54,298 bases of DNA from Thiodiazotropha sp040507245 (GTDB lineage Bacteria; Pseudomonadota; Gammaproteobacteria; Chromatiales; Chromatiaceae): NCBI GenBank assembly GCA_040507245.1, contig JBEVVH010000005.1, positions 1 through 54,298 of the forward strand, given 5' to 3'. Position numbers and translations under genes: made by a program. This document shows, one piece after another, positions 24,382-34,124 of this stretch (position 1 is the first letter of the stretch; the number at the start of each line of letters is the position of its first letter). The notes below the pieces were generated by a model, which saw only the letters and a program-made list of their open reading frames with translations, did not search any database and was not told where the DNA came from.

Positions 24382-25953
24382 TCACATGATCGGATTGAAG
24401 GCGGTGAGACTGTCCAGCATTGCAGTGTTGCCCAGGCTGCTGCCGAACAGACTGGTGAACTGGCCCTGTTCGCCGTGCAGGGCAAGGTAATTCAGGGCCA
24501 CAGTGAGCACCAGCTGGTTGACGTTGTTGGCGGCCGGGCTGGATCCGTTGTCCACCGCGCCATCCGCCGTGAAGTAACCGATCTGCTGATGCCGCAGTTG
24601 TTCGTCCAGAGTGCCTCCCATCAAACTGGCCGGGCCGCTGGGGTTATAGACCAGGAAGAACGAGGCCGCGGTGGATTGGTTGTCACCGGTCCATACGCCC
24701 TTGCCCCGGCCGTCGGCCGAGTTGTCCACGGCACCGTTGCTGGAGACCGAACCGTCGCTGAACACATACAGCATCAAAGGCATGCCCAGGCGGGCGGCGT
24801 ATTCGATGCAGGCACCCATGCAGCGCCCGGCCCGCAGATCGCGGACTTCGCCCGCCGCCCGGTCGCCGGTGTGATAGTCGTAACCGCCCATGGTAATGGT
24901 TCCGGCGCCGGCGTAGCCGTTCACCACCAGTTTCATCACCGAGGCGGTTTTACGAAATTCCCCGTCCCCATCGAACTCAGCCTGGGAGAATATCGGGCCA
25001 ATGATATCCGGGTCGGCCGTGACATCCAGGGCGGCGGGGTCACCGTAGCGGTCCACCAGATCCGCGCTCTTGACGTAACCGCAACGCACCAGTTCCTTGA
25101 CCACCGCATCGCTGCTGATGCCGGTATTGACCCAGTCGAGTTTCATGTCCGAGATGCGTTGCATCGCCTCCATGACCGCTACTGCGTCGGATTGTTCGAA
25201 CAGACCCACCAGCTTGCCGGTGTCCACCAGTCCGGTGGTGTCGCTGGGACGATCGACCTTGGTGGGTCGCACTGACGGATCGATCTGGTCCGCCGGGGCT
25301 ACCGAATTGCCACCGGAGTCGGAGCTGCGCGAGCCGATCAGGGTCAGCAGTTCACCGTCCGCGCCACAGCGGTTGATGGCGTACATCGGGTTGTGGGGGT
25401 TGTTGGCGGTGTCGTTTTCCGAGCAGGCCGGAATCACAGCGCCATTGATGCTGGCCCGGTTGCCGGGTGAAACCTTCTCCAGAATGCCGCGCAGAAAGGC
25501 GCTGTCGGAATGAAACGCCAGTCCCAGTTCGGTGTTGATGAAATCGCTCACCCCCGAGGCGGGATTGAGGATCGACGGCACCATGTCACCGGGCAGTCCC
25601 AGGCGGTTGTAGCCAGCGGTGGTGAGGAAGTCGAATTGTCCCCCCTGGCGCCCGGTCAGTACATTGGATCCGGCAATGTTCCCCCCGCCCGCCAGATCGA
25701 AGCAGATGAACGGGATCTTGCCCCCGCTCAGGGTATCGATGCCGCAACTGTTTTTCAGGGTCTGGAGATCCGAGGAGAGCGCCGCCTGGGCCTCCCGCGG
25801 ATTGGCGAAAAGGCCAAACAGGGACGGACCTGTGACCATTCCCAGACCGGCCATCAAACCCTGTCGGACAAAGTCCCGTCGGGTTACCGGGCGGGGATGA
25901 TCGGCGTGATACAGCGGGGCATCCGGGGAGAGGTTTTTCACCTTTCTGCGCAT
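24382..25953 (-). CDS. Tat-exported DUF1501-like protein
   Basis: A 523-residue protein with a twin-arginine signal, TRRDFVRQG at 24-32, followed by a hydrophobic stretch (LMAGLGMVTGPSLFGLF). It was matched to the DUF1501/sulfatase-like group by general layout: RRDF start, FICFDLAGGGNIAGSN near 80, MGGYDYHTGDRAAGEVRDLRAG, and a C-terminal LYVFSDGSVSSNGAVDNS segment. Such proteins fold before export, often with a cofactor or metal. It is last in a minus-strand trio with a cytochrome c/LamG lipoprotein (21-base gap) and a CxxCH protein. The substrate is unknown. Family assignment is moderate. Confidence 0.65.
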   Translation of the reverse strand: MRRKVKNLSPDAPLYHADHPRPVTRRDFVRQGLMAGLGMVTGPSLFGLFANPREAQAALSSDLQTLKNSCGIDTLSGGKIPFICFDLAGGGNIAGSNVLTGRQGGQFDFLTTAGYNRLGLPGDMVPSILNPASGVSDFINTELGLAFHSDSAFLRGILEKVSPGNRASINGAVIPACSENDTANNPHNPMYAINRCGADGELLTLIGSRSSDSGGNSVAPADQIDPSVRPTKVDRPSDTTGLVDTGKLVGLFEQSDAVAVMEAMQRISDMKLDWVNTGISSDAVVKELVRCGYVKSADLVDRYGDPAALDVTADPDIIGPIFSQAEFDGDGEFRKTASVMKLVVNGYAGAGTITMGGYDYHTGDRAAGEVRDLRAGRCMGACIEYAARLGMPLMLYVFSDGSVSSNGAVDNSADGRGKGVWTGDNQSTAASFFLVYNPSGPASLMGGTLDEQLRHQQIGYFTADGAVDNGSSPAANNVNQLVLTVALNYLALHGEQGQFTSLFGSSLGNTAMLDSLTAFNPIM

Positions 25954-25973
25954 GACTCTTTATCCCTGCGTAA

Positions 25974-28442
25974 TTACTGTAACAACACCACGGCACTGCC
26001 CAGCAGTGAGGCGCAGGCCGCCTTGGTGGCTTTCTCGGTACGATCCGCGGCGCATTGTCCTGAGCAGCGGGCGAGTCCCGCACTGCCGGTAAGCAGATTC
26101 ATCAACTCCCCCCCCACTCGGGACGGGTCGGGCTGGGTGGCGAGATTTTCACCCATGAAACGACTCATCAGCGGGGCCACCACCTGACTCTGCCAGGTGG
26201 CGCTGGAGATATCGTTGGCGTTGGTATTGAAGTCGAAGCCCGGGAAGAAGCCGGCCCTCAGGCCGGTATCGTCCACCAATGCGCTGCAATACTCGATCGC
26301 CAGTTGGGATACCGCGACCTGATGGGAGGAGAGGAAACCGTTGATGTCCGCACTGGAGGGCAGCTGCTGGCGAATCGTGGTGTAGGTTTCCTGAACCGTA
26401 CCCAGGGTCTGACTGACACCGGTCAGCTCGGCCATACTGGCGTTGATCTCGTCAAAGGTGCGCAAACCCACCTCGGATCTGGGCTCCGCATCAGCGGGAG
26501 CGGCCGGGGGCAGGGGGGTCGGTTCCGTGAACACATGGGTGTAGCTGCCGAGGCGTTCGAAGGTGAGGAAGAACTGGTCACTCCCGGCGCCCTTCTCGGA
26601 GGCGATGACCGTGGCGATGCGTGACAGCAGCTGTCCGTTCTGTGAGTACTCGGCGGCATTCAAAGTGGTGTCGAGCCGCGCATAGGCCTGGCCGATGGCC
26701 GCCTCTTTACCGTTGATACCGATGCGCATGCCCTGTAAGGGGATATCGCTCGGCACCACGCCTTCATCGAGGCTGATGAACTTCGGCTGACGGAACATGT
26801 AGCTGTAGTTGTCATACTGGCTGACTTCGAAAACGATGTAGCTCTGAGGCAGATTCACCAGGCCACTGACGTTGAACAGCAGGAAGTATTTCTCGCCCAC
26901 GCCCGCTTCGAAGTTCTGCACAATCTGTGCTTCGTTGAGGGCCCGGTTGTGAATTGCCAGCAGGCGCACCTTGCCTGCCCAGGGACGGTCGCTGGAGGCC
27001 TCGTTGCCGAGCACCAGCGCATAGGTGTCGTCCCAGTCGTTGAGGTTACCCGGTGCGGTCTCGTCTTCATCGTCGGTAAATATGCCGTTGACGTAGATGC
27101 GCCGGCCGTGTTCCGGATCGAAGGTGGCCACCACATGCTGTTCCGTGGCCTGCAGATCCTCATCCCCATCCGAGGTGGAGTGGGCGGGTTCCCCGTTGCC
27201 GTCAGTGGTGCTGGAACGATGCAGGAAATTGTAGCTATAGAGCGTCTGACCCAGGGTGAAATTCCGGTCATCGGTCCCGGCCGAGTAGCTGATGATGCGT
27301 GCCGGCCCCTCCTGGGTGACATTCGCAGGCACCACCCAGGCTTCAATCGTATATTCACCGGTGGCCTGGATCAGCTGCGCCAGTTTGCGGCTGTCGTTGG
27401 TGCTGCCCTGGGCCTTGCCGTCGCGAAACTCGAGACCCCAGCCTTCGACCCAGCCCATATCCCCGCTCAGGGTCAGATTGATGGCCGGATCAACGCCGCT
27501 GGTGTCATAGGCGACGTTGCCTTCTCCGGTCTTGAACTCATACAACGCAATCACATCGTTCTCCTGGCGGCTGCCGCCGCTGGCGACAGTGCCTTCCGGG
27601 AGAGACAGGGCGTAGCTGACCACCAGTTCCGGATCCACCGGAGTGGGGTTGATCGCGTCCGCCATGCGGGTGATGGCGTTCTGCATCTCCTGGGCGTTGT
27701 CCGGGCAGTCGTCCCAGCAGTTGTGCAGTTCGATGAGCCGTTGCACCAGTCGGGAGTTGCGCGGGGTGTCCAGGTCGATGGAGGTTTTCACCGCCGCGTA
27801 GGCGCTGTCCGCATCCGCACTGGCGAAATAGGGTGACTGGGGAGACGCGGCGTCATCCACATGACATTCAGAGCAGTACTCGGTCAGCAGGGGATGCACG
27901 TGGGAGGCAAACAGGGCCGAATCGTCCGGAAACACCTTGCTTTCGCCCACCACATTCTCCGGCGGCGCCTCGAGTTCGATCTGCCGTCCACCGCCACTGC
28001 CGTCACCCAGCCAGGACTGGATGTAGTTGGCGATGATGGTGGCGCAGGCACTGTCGCTGGCTTCCCAGCAGTTGTGTCCGTTGGCCACCTTGGTCACCAG
28101 GGCGGACTCATCGGGTTCGACCCGGTTGATAAAGGGGTTGACCGCTTCATAGGCCTGGTTGACATCGTCTTCACGGACGAACAGCGGGGCCTGGCCGCCC
28201 GCGCCGTGGCAGGCGCCGCAGCGGTTCTGTGTGCGCAGTGGTTCCCACACGCTGATGCGAAAGCCCTGAATGTCACTGGTGCGGGCCGCCGGTCCATTGT
28301 AGGTGCTGGTGGTGATGCTGGTCTCCTGCTGGGATTCGTTGGAGACGCCGTCCTGACAGGCCGGCAGGCCGATCATTGCCACTGCGGGGATCAACAGCCA
28401 GGTCGACTTCCTTGCCCCTTCCATAAGCTTCTTGAATAGCAT
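25974..28442 (-). CDS. Dihaem cytochrome c-like/LamG lipoprotein
   Basis: About 822 residues from ATG 28442, chosen because an upstream in-frame start at 28493 would overlap the preceding gene and lacks signal-peptide character. The lipobox GLPAC (Cys29) predicts a lipoprotein. Two haem-binding motifs are visible: CGACH at 75-79 and CSECH at 190-194. Both lie in planctomycete-type cytochrome repeats with a conserved distal NCW. A LamG/concanavalin-like domain spans about 300-505 (GEYTIEAWVVP, HVVATFDPEHGRRIYVNG, LVLGNEASSDRPWAGKV, LLAIHNRALNEAQI). The C-terminal 300 residues are unassigned. It may combine carbohydrate or surface binding with electron transfer. Confidence 0.75.
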   Translation of the reverse strand: MLFKKLMEGARKSTWLLIPAVAMIGLPACQDGVSNESQQETSITTSTYNGPAARTSDIQGFRISVWEPLRTQNRCGACHGAGGQAPLFVREDDVNQAYEAVNPFINRVEPDESALVTKVANGHNCWEASDSACATIIANYIQSWLGDGSGGGRQIELEAPPENVVGESKVFPDDSALFASHVHPLLTEYCSECHVDDAASPQSPYFASADADSAYAAVKTSIDLDTPRNSRLVQRLIELHNCWDDCPDNAQEMQNAITRMADAINPTPVDPELVVSYALSLPEGTVASGGSRQENDVIALYEFKTGEGNVAYDTSGVDPAINLTLSGDMGWVEGWGLEFRDGKAQGSTNDSRKLAQLIQATGEYTIEAWVVPANVTQEGPARIISYSAGTDDRNFTLGQTLYSYNFLHRSSTTDGNGEPAHSTSDGDEDLQATEQHVVATFDPEHGRRIYVNGIFTDDEDETAPGNLNDWDDTYALVLGNEASSDRPWAGKVRLLAIHNRALNEAQIVQNFEAGVGEKYFLLFNVSGLVNLPQSYIVFEVSQYDNYSYMFRQPKFISLDEGVVPSDIPLQGMRIGINGKEAAIGQAYARLDTTLNAAEYSQNGQLLSRIATVIASEKGAGSDQFFLTFERLGSYTHVFTEPTPLPPAAPADAEPRSEVGLRTFDEINASMAELTGVSQTLGTVQETYTTIRQQLPSSADINGFLSSHQVAVSQLAIEYCSALVDDTGLRAGFFPGFDFNTNANDISSATWQSQVVAPLMSRFMGENLATQPDPSRVGGELMNLLTGSAGLARCSGQCAADRTEKATKAACASLLGSAVVLLQ

Positions 28443-28458
28443 TTGCCTGCTCACTGAT

Positions 28459-29615
28459 TCAGTCCCCCGCACAGTAGACGGCTGTCTCGGCAAACACCTG
28501 TTTCATGTTGTAGCCGGACTTGAAATTGGTGGTGATCTCGCTGATCTTGCTGCGATCCGCGCTGTCCACCGGCGGACGCAGACACATTGCCTCAAAGGCC
28601 TTGGTGACCTGGCATTCGGCAAAGGCCTGGCTGTTGGCCAGTTCCTGTCCCTGGGATTTGGCGCCGTCACCGCTGCCGGGCAGGCTGGTATCCCAGCCCA
28701 GGGCCGCATTGGGCCCCTTGCGCCAGTAGTTGTCCCAGTGATCGTTCGGTGTGGCGTAGCCGTCTTTGAATACGCTGGTGTTGATCTGGTATTTGTGCTG
28801 AACCACCCCCGGGGTATAGGAGATGTGACCGGCTTCCATGTCCTCTTCCGGGTAGTCGTAGCCGTAGTAGGCGTAGGCCTGGGTCAGAGGTTCCATGCCG
28901 GCATGACAACCCACGCAGTTGTTGAAGAACACCCGGCTGTCGCCACCCGGGCTGCGCGCCACGTCCTGACGCACCCGGTCGTGGGGTCGGGTTGGGTCCT
29001 TGATCTGCTCCAGATCCCGGCACAGGTGGTTGAGCATGGTAAAGCTGAACATCGCCCGGTTGGTTCCGTCGACGAAGAAGGCCCGCGCCGAGGCCCGGGT
29101 GGTGATCACCCCGGCAGTCCCTTCGGGAGGCAGTCCGGTGACGCTCGACTGGGTGGTTCTGCGCAACTCCTCTTTCAGATTCAGTCCCTGGCTCTCCATC
29201 GCCTCATAGTGGGCGTGGAGTAGGCCGGGGCGTTGCTGCCCACGTAGAGAATGTCTGCGGAGAGCAGTTCGTTGAACGGCACCTCGTCGCGCACCATGCC
29301 GATCACCGTGGCCGAATAGTCGTTGAGCGGTGCGAAGGGCGTCATCTCCTCGTTGGTCCAGGGAGTGACCCAGTTCTTCAGGGTGACGTTGTAGAAGTTG
29401 GGGTTTTCGATGGCCAGCATCGCAGCGGCGAGGGGATCGTTGTTCTCGATCTCACTGACCATCTGCTCCAGCACCTCCGCACTGGGTGGAACCCCGGCAA
29501 TGCGGTCGTGGATTCGCTTGGCTTGCTCCCTGGGGCCGGCACACAACAGGGCCAGGCTGAACGCGGCGAGTTTCATCATCGATCCCGGGCCTGACGGCGG
29601 ATGCTTGGCTGACAT
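28459..29615 (-). pseudogene. Exported CxxCH protein (DUF1588-like), split by a frameshift
   Basis: Two frames together encode one protein of about 385 residues. The 5' part runs from ATG 29615 (GAGAGG upstream) to a stop at 29181: a short signal-like region, AKRIHDRIAGVPPSAEVLEQM, then NDYSATVIGMVRDEVPFNELL and YVGSNAPAYS. The 3' part is open upstream of 29199 as AHYEAMESQGLNLKEEL and ends at 28459. It carries one haem motif, CVGCH, within NNCVGCHAGMEPLTQAYAYYG, which recalls the DUF1588-type CHxxMDP motif of planctomycete cytochrome proteins. The frames overlap near 29200-29215. A single-base change there would join them as SNAPAYS..HYEAMESQG. It heads the trio with the LamG lipoprotein and the DUF1501-like gene. 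Confidence 0.7.
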
Positions 29616-30033
29616 GATGCGGTTGCCTCTCAAACGGTGCACATCGAATGTGCTGAATCCTGGGGTGCGGGTGTATTGCCGGTCCCTGGCCTGTCTTCGG
29701 CGGTTCGCCGCGATGGCTGGCATCCTGAGGAGGGCGTGTCTTTCCCTGCGGAGCAAGCCGGTCGGCGGGCGATATTACTTCACCCTGAAGGCACCCGGTT
29801 GGATGGCGCTACACGTTTTTGCACGTTGTTTCTTTCTTCTTATGGAATGTGCTTCGTGTCAATGGCAGGTGGTGGAATCGTGATCTCTGTTTCTCCAAGT
29901 TGTGAACTCATGCACTGATTGGGGTTTTCGATTGGGTAGACTCTCAAGTCTATGATTTTATTAGTCGATAGCGGAATTCAACGCTATTCGGCAAAGCTGT
30001 CGTCTAACGGACCTTCGGGAGCTCTCACACCAC
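29616..30033. other. Divergent intergenic region with an inverted repeat
   Basis: These 418 bases separate the minus-strand cytochrome trio from the plus-strand locus and should hold both promoters. TAGACT-CTCA-AGTCTA at 29937-29952 is a 6-bp inverted repeat, 82 bases before the plus-strand start, and could be an operator. TATGAT overlaps its right side. No confident promoter pair or gene was found in the rest. Confidence 0.4.
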
Positions 30034-32673
30034 ATGAACGTTGTCCTACGCAAGGCATTGACGCCTTATGTCACCGCGCTCCTGTGTGTTCCGCTGTGGA
30101 TGGGGTGCGGGGGTGGCAGCAGTCAGGACCCGGATCCGGTGGTTGTGGACTATCCCGTGGCCTATGTGAAACGGCCGGTCAACGAGCAGAGCAATACGGA
30201 CATCCGCGTCAGTCAGGTCAGCGAAGCGGGTGGCGACCTGTACTACAAGAATTTTGCCGCCGGCAGCGCCGACGAAGTCAATGTTACCGGGTCGGTCACC
30301 GGCGGGCGGGGGGACGTGCGTGATGTCTCGGTCTCCTATGACGGCACCAAGCTGCTGTTTTCCCTGCGCATGCCCCTGATCGAGGATGCCGAACCCGAAG
30401 ACCAGCCGACCTGGAATATCTGGGAATACGACATTCCCTCCGCAGATCTGCACAGGATCATTGTTTCGGACATTACCGCAGAGGACGGTCACGATCGGTT
30501 TCCCTACTATCTTCCGGATGGCCGTATCGTCTTCTCCTCCACCCGCCAGCGACTCGCCAAGGCGCGCCTGCTGGATGAAGGCAAACCCCAGTACCTGGTC
30601 ATGGAGCGTGCGGTCAACGAACCCGCCATGGTGCTGCATGTGATGAACCCGGACGGCAGCCGCATCACCCAGATCTCTTTCAACCGCAGTCATGATTTCT
30701 CCCCCAGCGTACTGGCCAACGGACAGATCGTGTTCAGCCGCTGGGACAACGCCGATGGCAACAATGCGATTCATCTCTACCGGATGAATCCGGACGGCAC
30801 CGAACTGGAACTGCTCTACGGACTCAACAGCCATGACACGGGTACCGACGGCAGTACGGTGCAGTTTCTGCGTCCCCAGGAGATGGCGGACGGTCGTATG
30901 CTCGCCCTGCTGCTGCCCTTCGATGGCACCGACGAGGGGGGCAGCCTGATCTTCATCGATACCGCGACTTACGTGGATAACGACGCCCCCACCTGGGACA
31001 ACCTTGGAATGACCGGACCGGCCCAGACCCTCGCCACCCAGCACCGGGTCACCACTGACGGATCGGTCTCCGCTGGGGGGCAGTTGCGCAGCGCCTACCC
31101 CCTGTTCGACAACACCGATCGGATGCTCATCAGCTGGAGTCCCTGTCGGGTAATCGAGGACGATCGCATTCTGCCCTGCACCGATGAGCGTCTGGCCGAC
31201 CCCGCAGTACAACCCGCGCCGCCGCTCTACAGCCTGTTCATTTACGATCCTTCCAATGGCACACAATTGCCGATCGTGAAACCCCAGGAGGGGATGGTCT
31301 TCACCGATGTGGTGGTGGCGGTCTCCCGAACAGAGCCGATCATCCGCTACGACAAGACCGCGGGGATCGATCTCGACCCGACCCTGGTGGACGATAAGGC
31401 CGGCCTGCTGCATATCCGCAGTGTCTACGACCTGGATGGGGTGGATAGCGCGGAACCCGATCTGGCGACTGTCGCCGACCCGGCCCAGACCCAGCCCGAC
31501 GATCGTCAGCCGCGCTTTCTGAGGCTGCTCAAGCAGGTCACGATACCGGACGACGACGTGCTGGATTTCTCCAATACCGCCTATGGCCGCACCGCCCAGT
31601 TCGGTATGCGCGAGATCCTCGGTTACGCTCCGATCGAACCGGACGGTTCGGTGCAGGTCAAGGTGCCGGCGAACGTGCCGATCAGCTTCAGCGTACTTGA
31701 CCGGCAGGGCCGCCGGGTGGGCGGGGTACACCCCTTCTGGCTGCAGTTCCGGCCCGGTGAGGTGATCCAATGCGGCGGTTGTCACGAAGGCGATAACCCG
31801 CTGCCTCACGGACGTCTTTCCGCCGCACCGCCGAGCGTCAACAGCGGCAGTCAGATCACCGGCCAGCCCTTCCCCAACGCCAACCCGAAACTCTGGACCG
31901 ATGTGTGCGAGAGCATGGCTCAGACCCGCAATCGTCTGCAGTGCCAGGCTGCGGCCTGCGATCCCAGCCTGGATCCGGTTTACGTGGATGTCTGGTCCGA
32001 TCCGGCCCGCTCAACCGTTGAGGCGGAGTTCGCCTACCGCTATACTGACCTGGATACGCCGGCGCCTCTGAGTGACGCGACCTGCGCCAACAACTGGAAT
32101 GCCTTGTGCCGCTCGGTGATTCACTATGAGCAGAATATCCACCCGCTCTGGGAACTGCCGCGAACCGTCGAAGACGGGGAGGGTAATCTGATTGAGGACC
32201 ACACCTGTACAGGTTGTCATGATGCCGATGACAATGGTGAGACGGTGGTCCCGGATGCCCAGTTGGAGCTTACCGGCGGTGCCTCCGAGGATGAACCGCA
32301 GCACATGACCTCCTACCGGGAACTGCTCTACCCCGACAACATGCAGGAAGTGGTTGACGGCATCCTGGTGGATGTACTGGTGCCGGCCACGGACGCCAAC
32401 GGTAACCAACTCTACGAAACCGATGAAAACGGCAATCCGGTGTTGGATGCGGACGGCAATCCGATTCCCCTGCCGGATGTACCGGTTCCGGTGCCCGGAG
32501 GCGCCTCCATGGCCGCGGGATCCGCCAGCGGCAGCCGCTTCATGGAAGTGTTCAGTGCCGGTGGCGTGCATGCCGGCTATCTCACGGACGCGGAATTGCG
32601 CCTGATTGCCGAATGGCTGGATATCGGGGCGCAGTACTACAATGACCCTTTCCTGGCTCCATTGGATGACTGA
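30034..32673 (+). CDS. Hydrazine-synthase-alpha-like beta-propeller/dihaem lipoprotein
   Basis: An 879-residue lipoprotein with a signal peptide and lipobox WMGC (Cys25). Residues about 90-420 carry TolB/PD40-type propeller repeats (DGRIVFSSTRQRL, LHVMNPDGSRITQISFN, DFSPSVLANGQIVFSRWD, IHLYRMNPDGTEL). The middle (about 525-585) matches the pattern of the hydrazine synthase alpha middle domain: GYAPIEPDGSVQVKVPANVP, SVLDRQGRRVGG, HPFWLQFRPGEV. It leads into CGGCH at 580-584; a second haem motif, CTGCH, is at 725-729. HzsA-related proteins exist well outside anammox bacteria, and no HzsB/C genes are here. It leads the plus-strand operon, 3 bases before the SH3/barrel gene, and probably performs surface redox chemistry. 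Confidence 0.75.
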   Translation: MNVVLRKALTPYVTALLCVPLWMGCGGGSSQDPDPVVVDYPVAYVKRPVNEQSNTDIRVSQVSEAGGDLYYKNFAAGSADEVNVTGSVTGGRGDVRDVSVSYDGTKLLFSLRMPLIEDAEPEDQPTWNIWEYDIPSADLHRIIVSDITAEDGHDRFPYYLPDGRIVFSSTRQRLAKARLLDEGKPQYLVMERAVNEPAMVLHVMNPDGSRITQISFNRSHDFSPSVLANGQIVFSRWDNADGNNAIHLYRMNPDGTELELLYGLNSHDTGTDGSTVQFLRPQEMADGRMLALLLPFDGTDEGGSLIFIDTATYVDNDAPTWDNLGMTGPAQTLATQHRVTTDGSVSAGGQLRSAYPLFDNTDRMLISWSPCRVIEDDRILPCTDERLADPAVQPAPPLYSLFIYDPSNGTQLPIVKPQEGMVFTDVVVAVSRTEPIIRYDKTAGIDLDPTLVDDKAGLLHIRSVYDLDGVDSAEPDLATVADPAQTQPDDRQPRFLRLLKQVTIPDDDVLDFSNTAYGRTAQFGMREILGYAPIEPDGSVQVKVPANVPISFSVLDRQGRRVGGVHPFWLQFRPGEVIQCGGCHEGDNPLPHGRLSAAPPSVNSGSQITGQPFPNANPKLWTDVCESMAQTRNRLQCQAAACDPSLDPVYVDVWSDPARSTVEAEFAYRYTDLDTPAPLSDATCANNWNALCRSVIHYEQNIHPLWELPRTVEDGEGNLIEDHTCTGCHDADDNGETVVPDAQLELTGGASEDEPQHMTSYRELLYPDNMQEVVDGILVDVLVPATDANGNQLYETDENGNPVLDADGNPIPLPDVPVPVPGGASMAAGSASGSRFMEVFSAGGVHAGYLTDAELRLIAEWLDIGAQYYNDPFLAPLDD

Positions 32674-32676
32674 AGT

Positions 32677-33438
32677 TTGAGACACAACAGGTTTGTACGC
32701 GTATGGCCCCTGTGGGTCTGTGGATGGCTGCTGGGGCTGATTCCGCTGTCCGGCATGGCAGAGGATGTGCCTGTCGAGGTGCAGGTCACGGCGCCGTATA
32801 TCGAGATGCACACCGGTCCGGGCAGCGTCTATCCCGTGCAGTATGTGGCGGAACGCAACGAATGGGTGAAGATCTACAAACGCCGCACCGACTGGTTCCT
32901 GGTGGAAACCCCGCGGGGTTTTCAGGGATGGGTGGGGATCGAGCAGATCCGTCAGACCCGCCACCCGGACGGCACTCCCCTGCAACTCAGGGCCTTCGAT
33001 CAGGATGACTTCCGCAACCGGGTCTGGGAGTTCAGTTTCTATGGCGGCGATATGGACGGAGCCTCGCTGCTCGGTCTCTATGCGGGCTATGCATTCAACG
33101 AGAATCTGTCCACCGAAATCAGCTTTTCCCAGGCCCTCGGCGACTACTCGAGCGAGTATCTGGTGGACGTCAATCTGCTCTCCCAGCCCTTTCCCGAATG
33201 GACCTTCAGCCCGTTCTTTACCCTCGGTGGCGGGGTCATCCGCACCGAACCCAGTACCACCCTGGTGGAGACCGAGGACCGGACCGACACCACCGCCCAT
33301 GTAGGCGCGGGTTTGCGGGTCTACCTGACCCGGCGCTTTTTCATACGCGGCGAATTTCGCCACTACGCGGTGTTTACCAGCCGTGAAGACAACGAGGAAT
33401 TTGATCAGTGGAAAATCGGACTCGGTTTCTTTTTCTGA
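32677..33438 (+). CDS. SH3-domain outer-membrane beta-barrel protein
   Basis: A 253-residue protein from a TTG start 3 bases after the previous stop. It has a signal peptide (PLWVCGWLLGLIPLSGMA). An SH3-like domain spans about 30-100 (EVQVTAPYIEMHTGPGSVYP, EWVKIYKRRTDWFLVET, FQGWVGIEQI). The rest is an eight-strand-style barrel domain ending in a terminal phenylalanine (WKIGLGFFF), as the outer-membrane insertion signal requires. It resembles the outer-membrane beta-barrel domain family known from myxobacteria and other proteobacteria. It overlaps the next barrel gene by 31 bases. The SH3 part may touch peptidoglycan. Confidence 0.75.
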   Translation: MRHNRFVRVWPLWVCGWLLGLIPLSGMAEDVPVEVQVTAPYIEMHTGPGSVYPVQYVAERNEWVKIYKRRTDWFLVETPRGFQGWVGIEQIRQTRHPDGTPLQLRAFDQDDFRNRVWEFSFYGGDMDGASLLGLYAGYAFNENLSTEISFSQALGDYSSEYLVDVNLLSQPFPEWTFSPFFTLGGGVIRTEPSTTLVETEDRTDTTAHVGAGLRVYLTRRFFIRGEFRHYAVFTSREDNEEFDQWKIGLGFFF

Positions 33439-34070
33439 ACGCGGCGCTATTGTTGAGCCTGCTCGCGTTGTCGCCGGCCCAGGCCGCGGAACCCCTTGGG
33501 GACAAACCCCGCGAGGAACTGCTGATCGAACCCGAGGTGGCCCGCCGGGAGATCAGCGAAGCGAAGTTCGACACCGAGGATTTCGAGATCGGAGCCTTTG
33601 TCGGCCTGATGAACATTGAGGACTTCGGCACCAGCCCCCTGTACGGTGCACGCTTCGCCTATCATGGGACCGAGTCCCTGTTCCTGGAAGCGGCGCTGGG
33701 CAGTACCGAGGCGAATGAGACCAGTTACGAAAGGTTGAGCGGTGACGTACAACTGCTGACCGACAGTGAGCGGCGCCTGACCTACTACAACCTGTCGCTG
33801 GGCTACAATCTGCTGCCCGGCGAGGTGTTCCTTGGCGGCAAGGCGGCATACAACAGCCAGTTCTATCTGATCGCCGGTATCGGCAGTACCCATTTCGCCG
33901 GCGATGACGCCTTCACCTACAACATCGGCGCCGGTTATCGGCTGCTGATCAGTGACTGGCTTACACTGCATCTGAATGCACGGGACCACCTGTTTGAGTC
34001 CGATCTGTTGGGTGAAAACAAAACTACCAACAACTTCGAGCTGAGTGGCAGCCTGACCTTTTTCTTCTAG
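33408..34070 (+). CDS. Outer-membrane beta-barrel protein
   Basis: A 220-residue protein from a GTG start within the previous gene. Signal peptide: LFLNAALLLSLLALSPAQA. The body is amphipathic beta strands (FEIGAFVGLMNIEDFG, YGARFAYHGTESLFLEAALG, YYNLSLGYNLL, FYLIAGIGSTHFAGDD, FTYNIGAGYRLLI), ending in LSGSLTFFF, an aromatic C-terminus typical of BAM substrates. It belongs to the same barrel family as its neighbour but lacks the SH3 domain. Two adjacent barrels suggest a hetero-oligomeric pore or a surface platform for the lipoproteins encoded around them. Confidence 0.75.
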   Translation: MENRTRFLFLNAALLLSLLALSPAQAAEPLGDKPREELLIEPEVARREISEAKFDTEDFEIGAFVGLMNIEDFGTSPLYGARFAYHGTESLFLEAALGSTEANETSYERLSGDVQLLTDSERRLTYYNLSLGYNLLPGEVFLGGKAAYNSQFYLIAGIGSTHFAGDDAFTYNIGAGYRLLISDWLTLHLNARDHLFESDLLGENKTTNNFELSGSLTFFF

Positions 34071-34124
34071 AGGAAATCAGTAAACCTGACATACAGGACT
34101 ATCAGACAAGGCCTGACCGGCCTG

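Noticed and set aside
30046..31809. Long minus-strand frame opposite the HzsA-like gene (587 codons), and similar long frames opposite other genes (for example 17837-19105, 32011-33363, 34722-35843)
   Set aside because: They lie wholly opposite well-supported genes, have Arg/His/Gly-heavy compositions typical of antisense frames in GC-rich DNA, and show no domains.
30034..32673. Hydrazine synthesis or anammox metabolism
   Set aside because: Only an HzsA-like domain is present; HzsB/C, hydrazine dehydrogenase and anammox context are absent.
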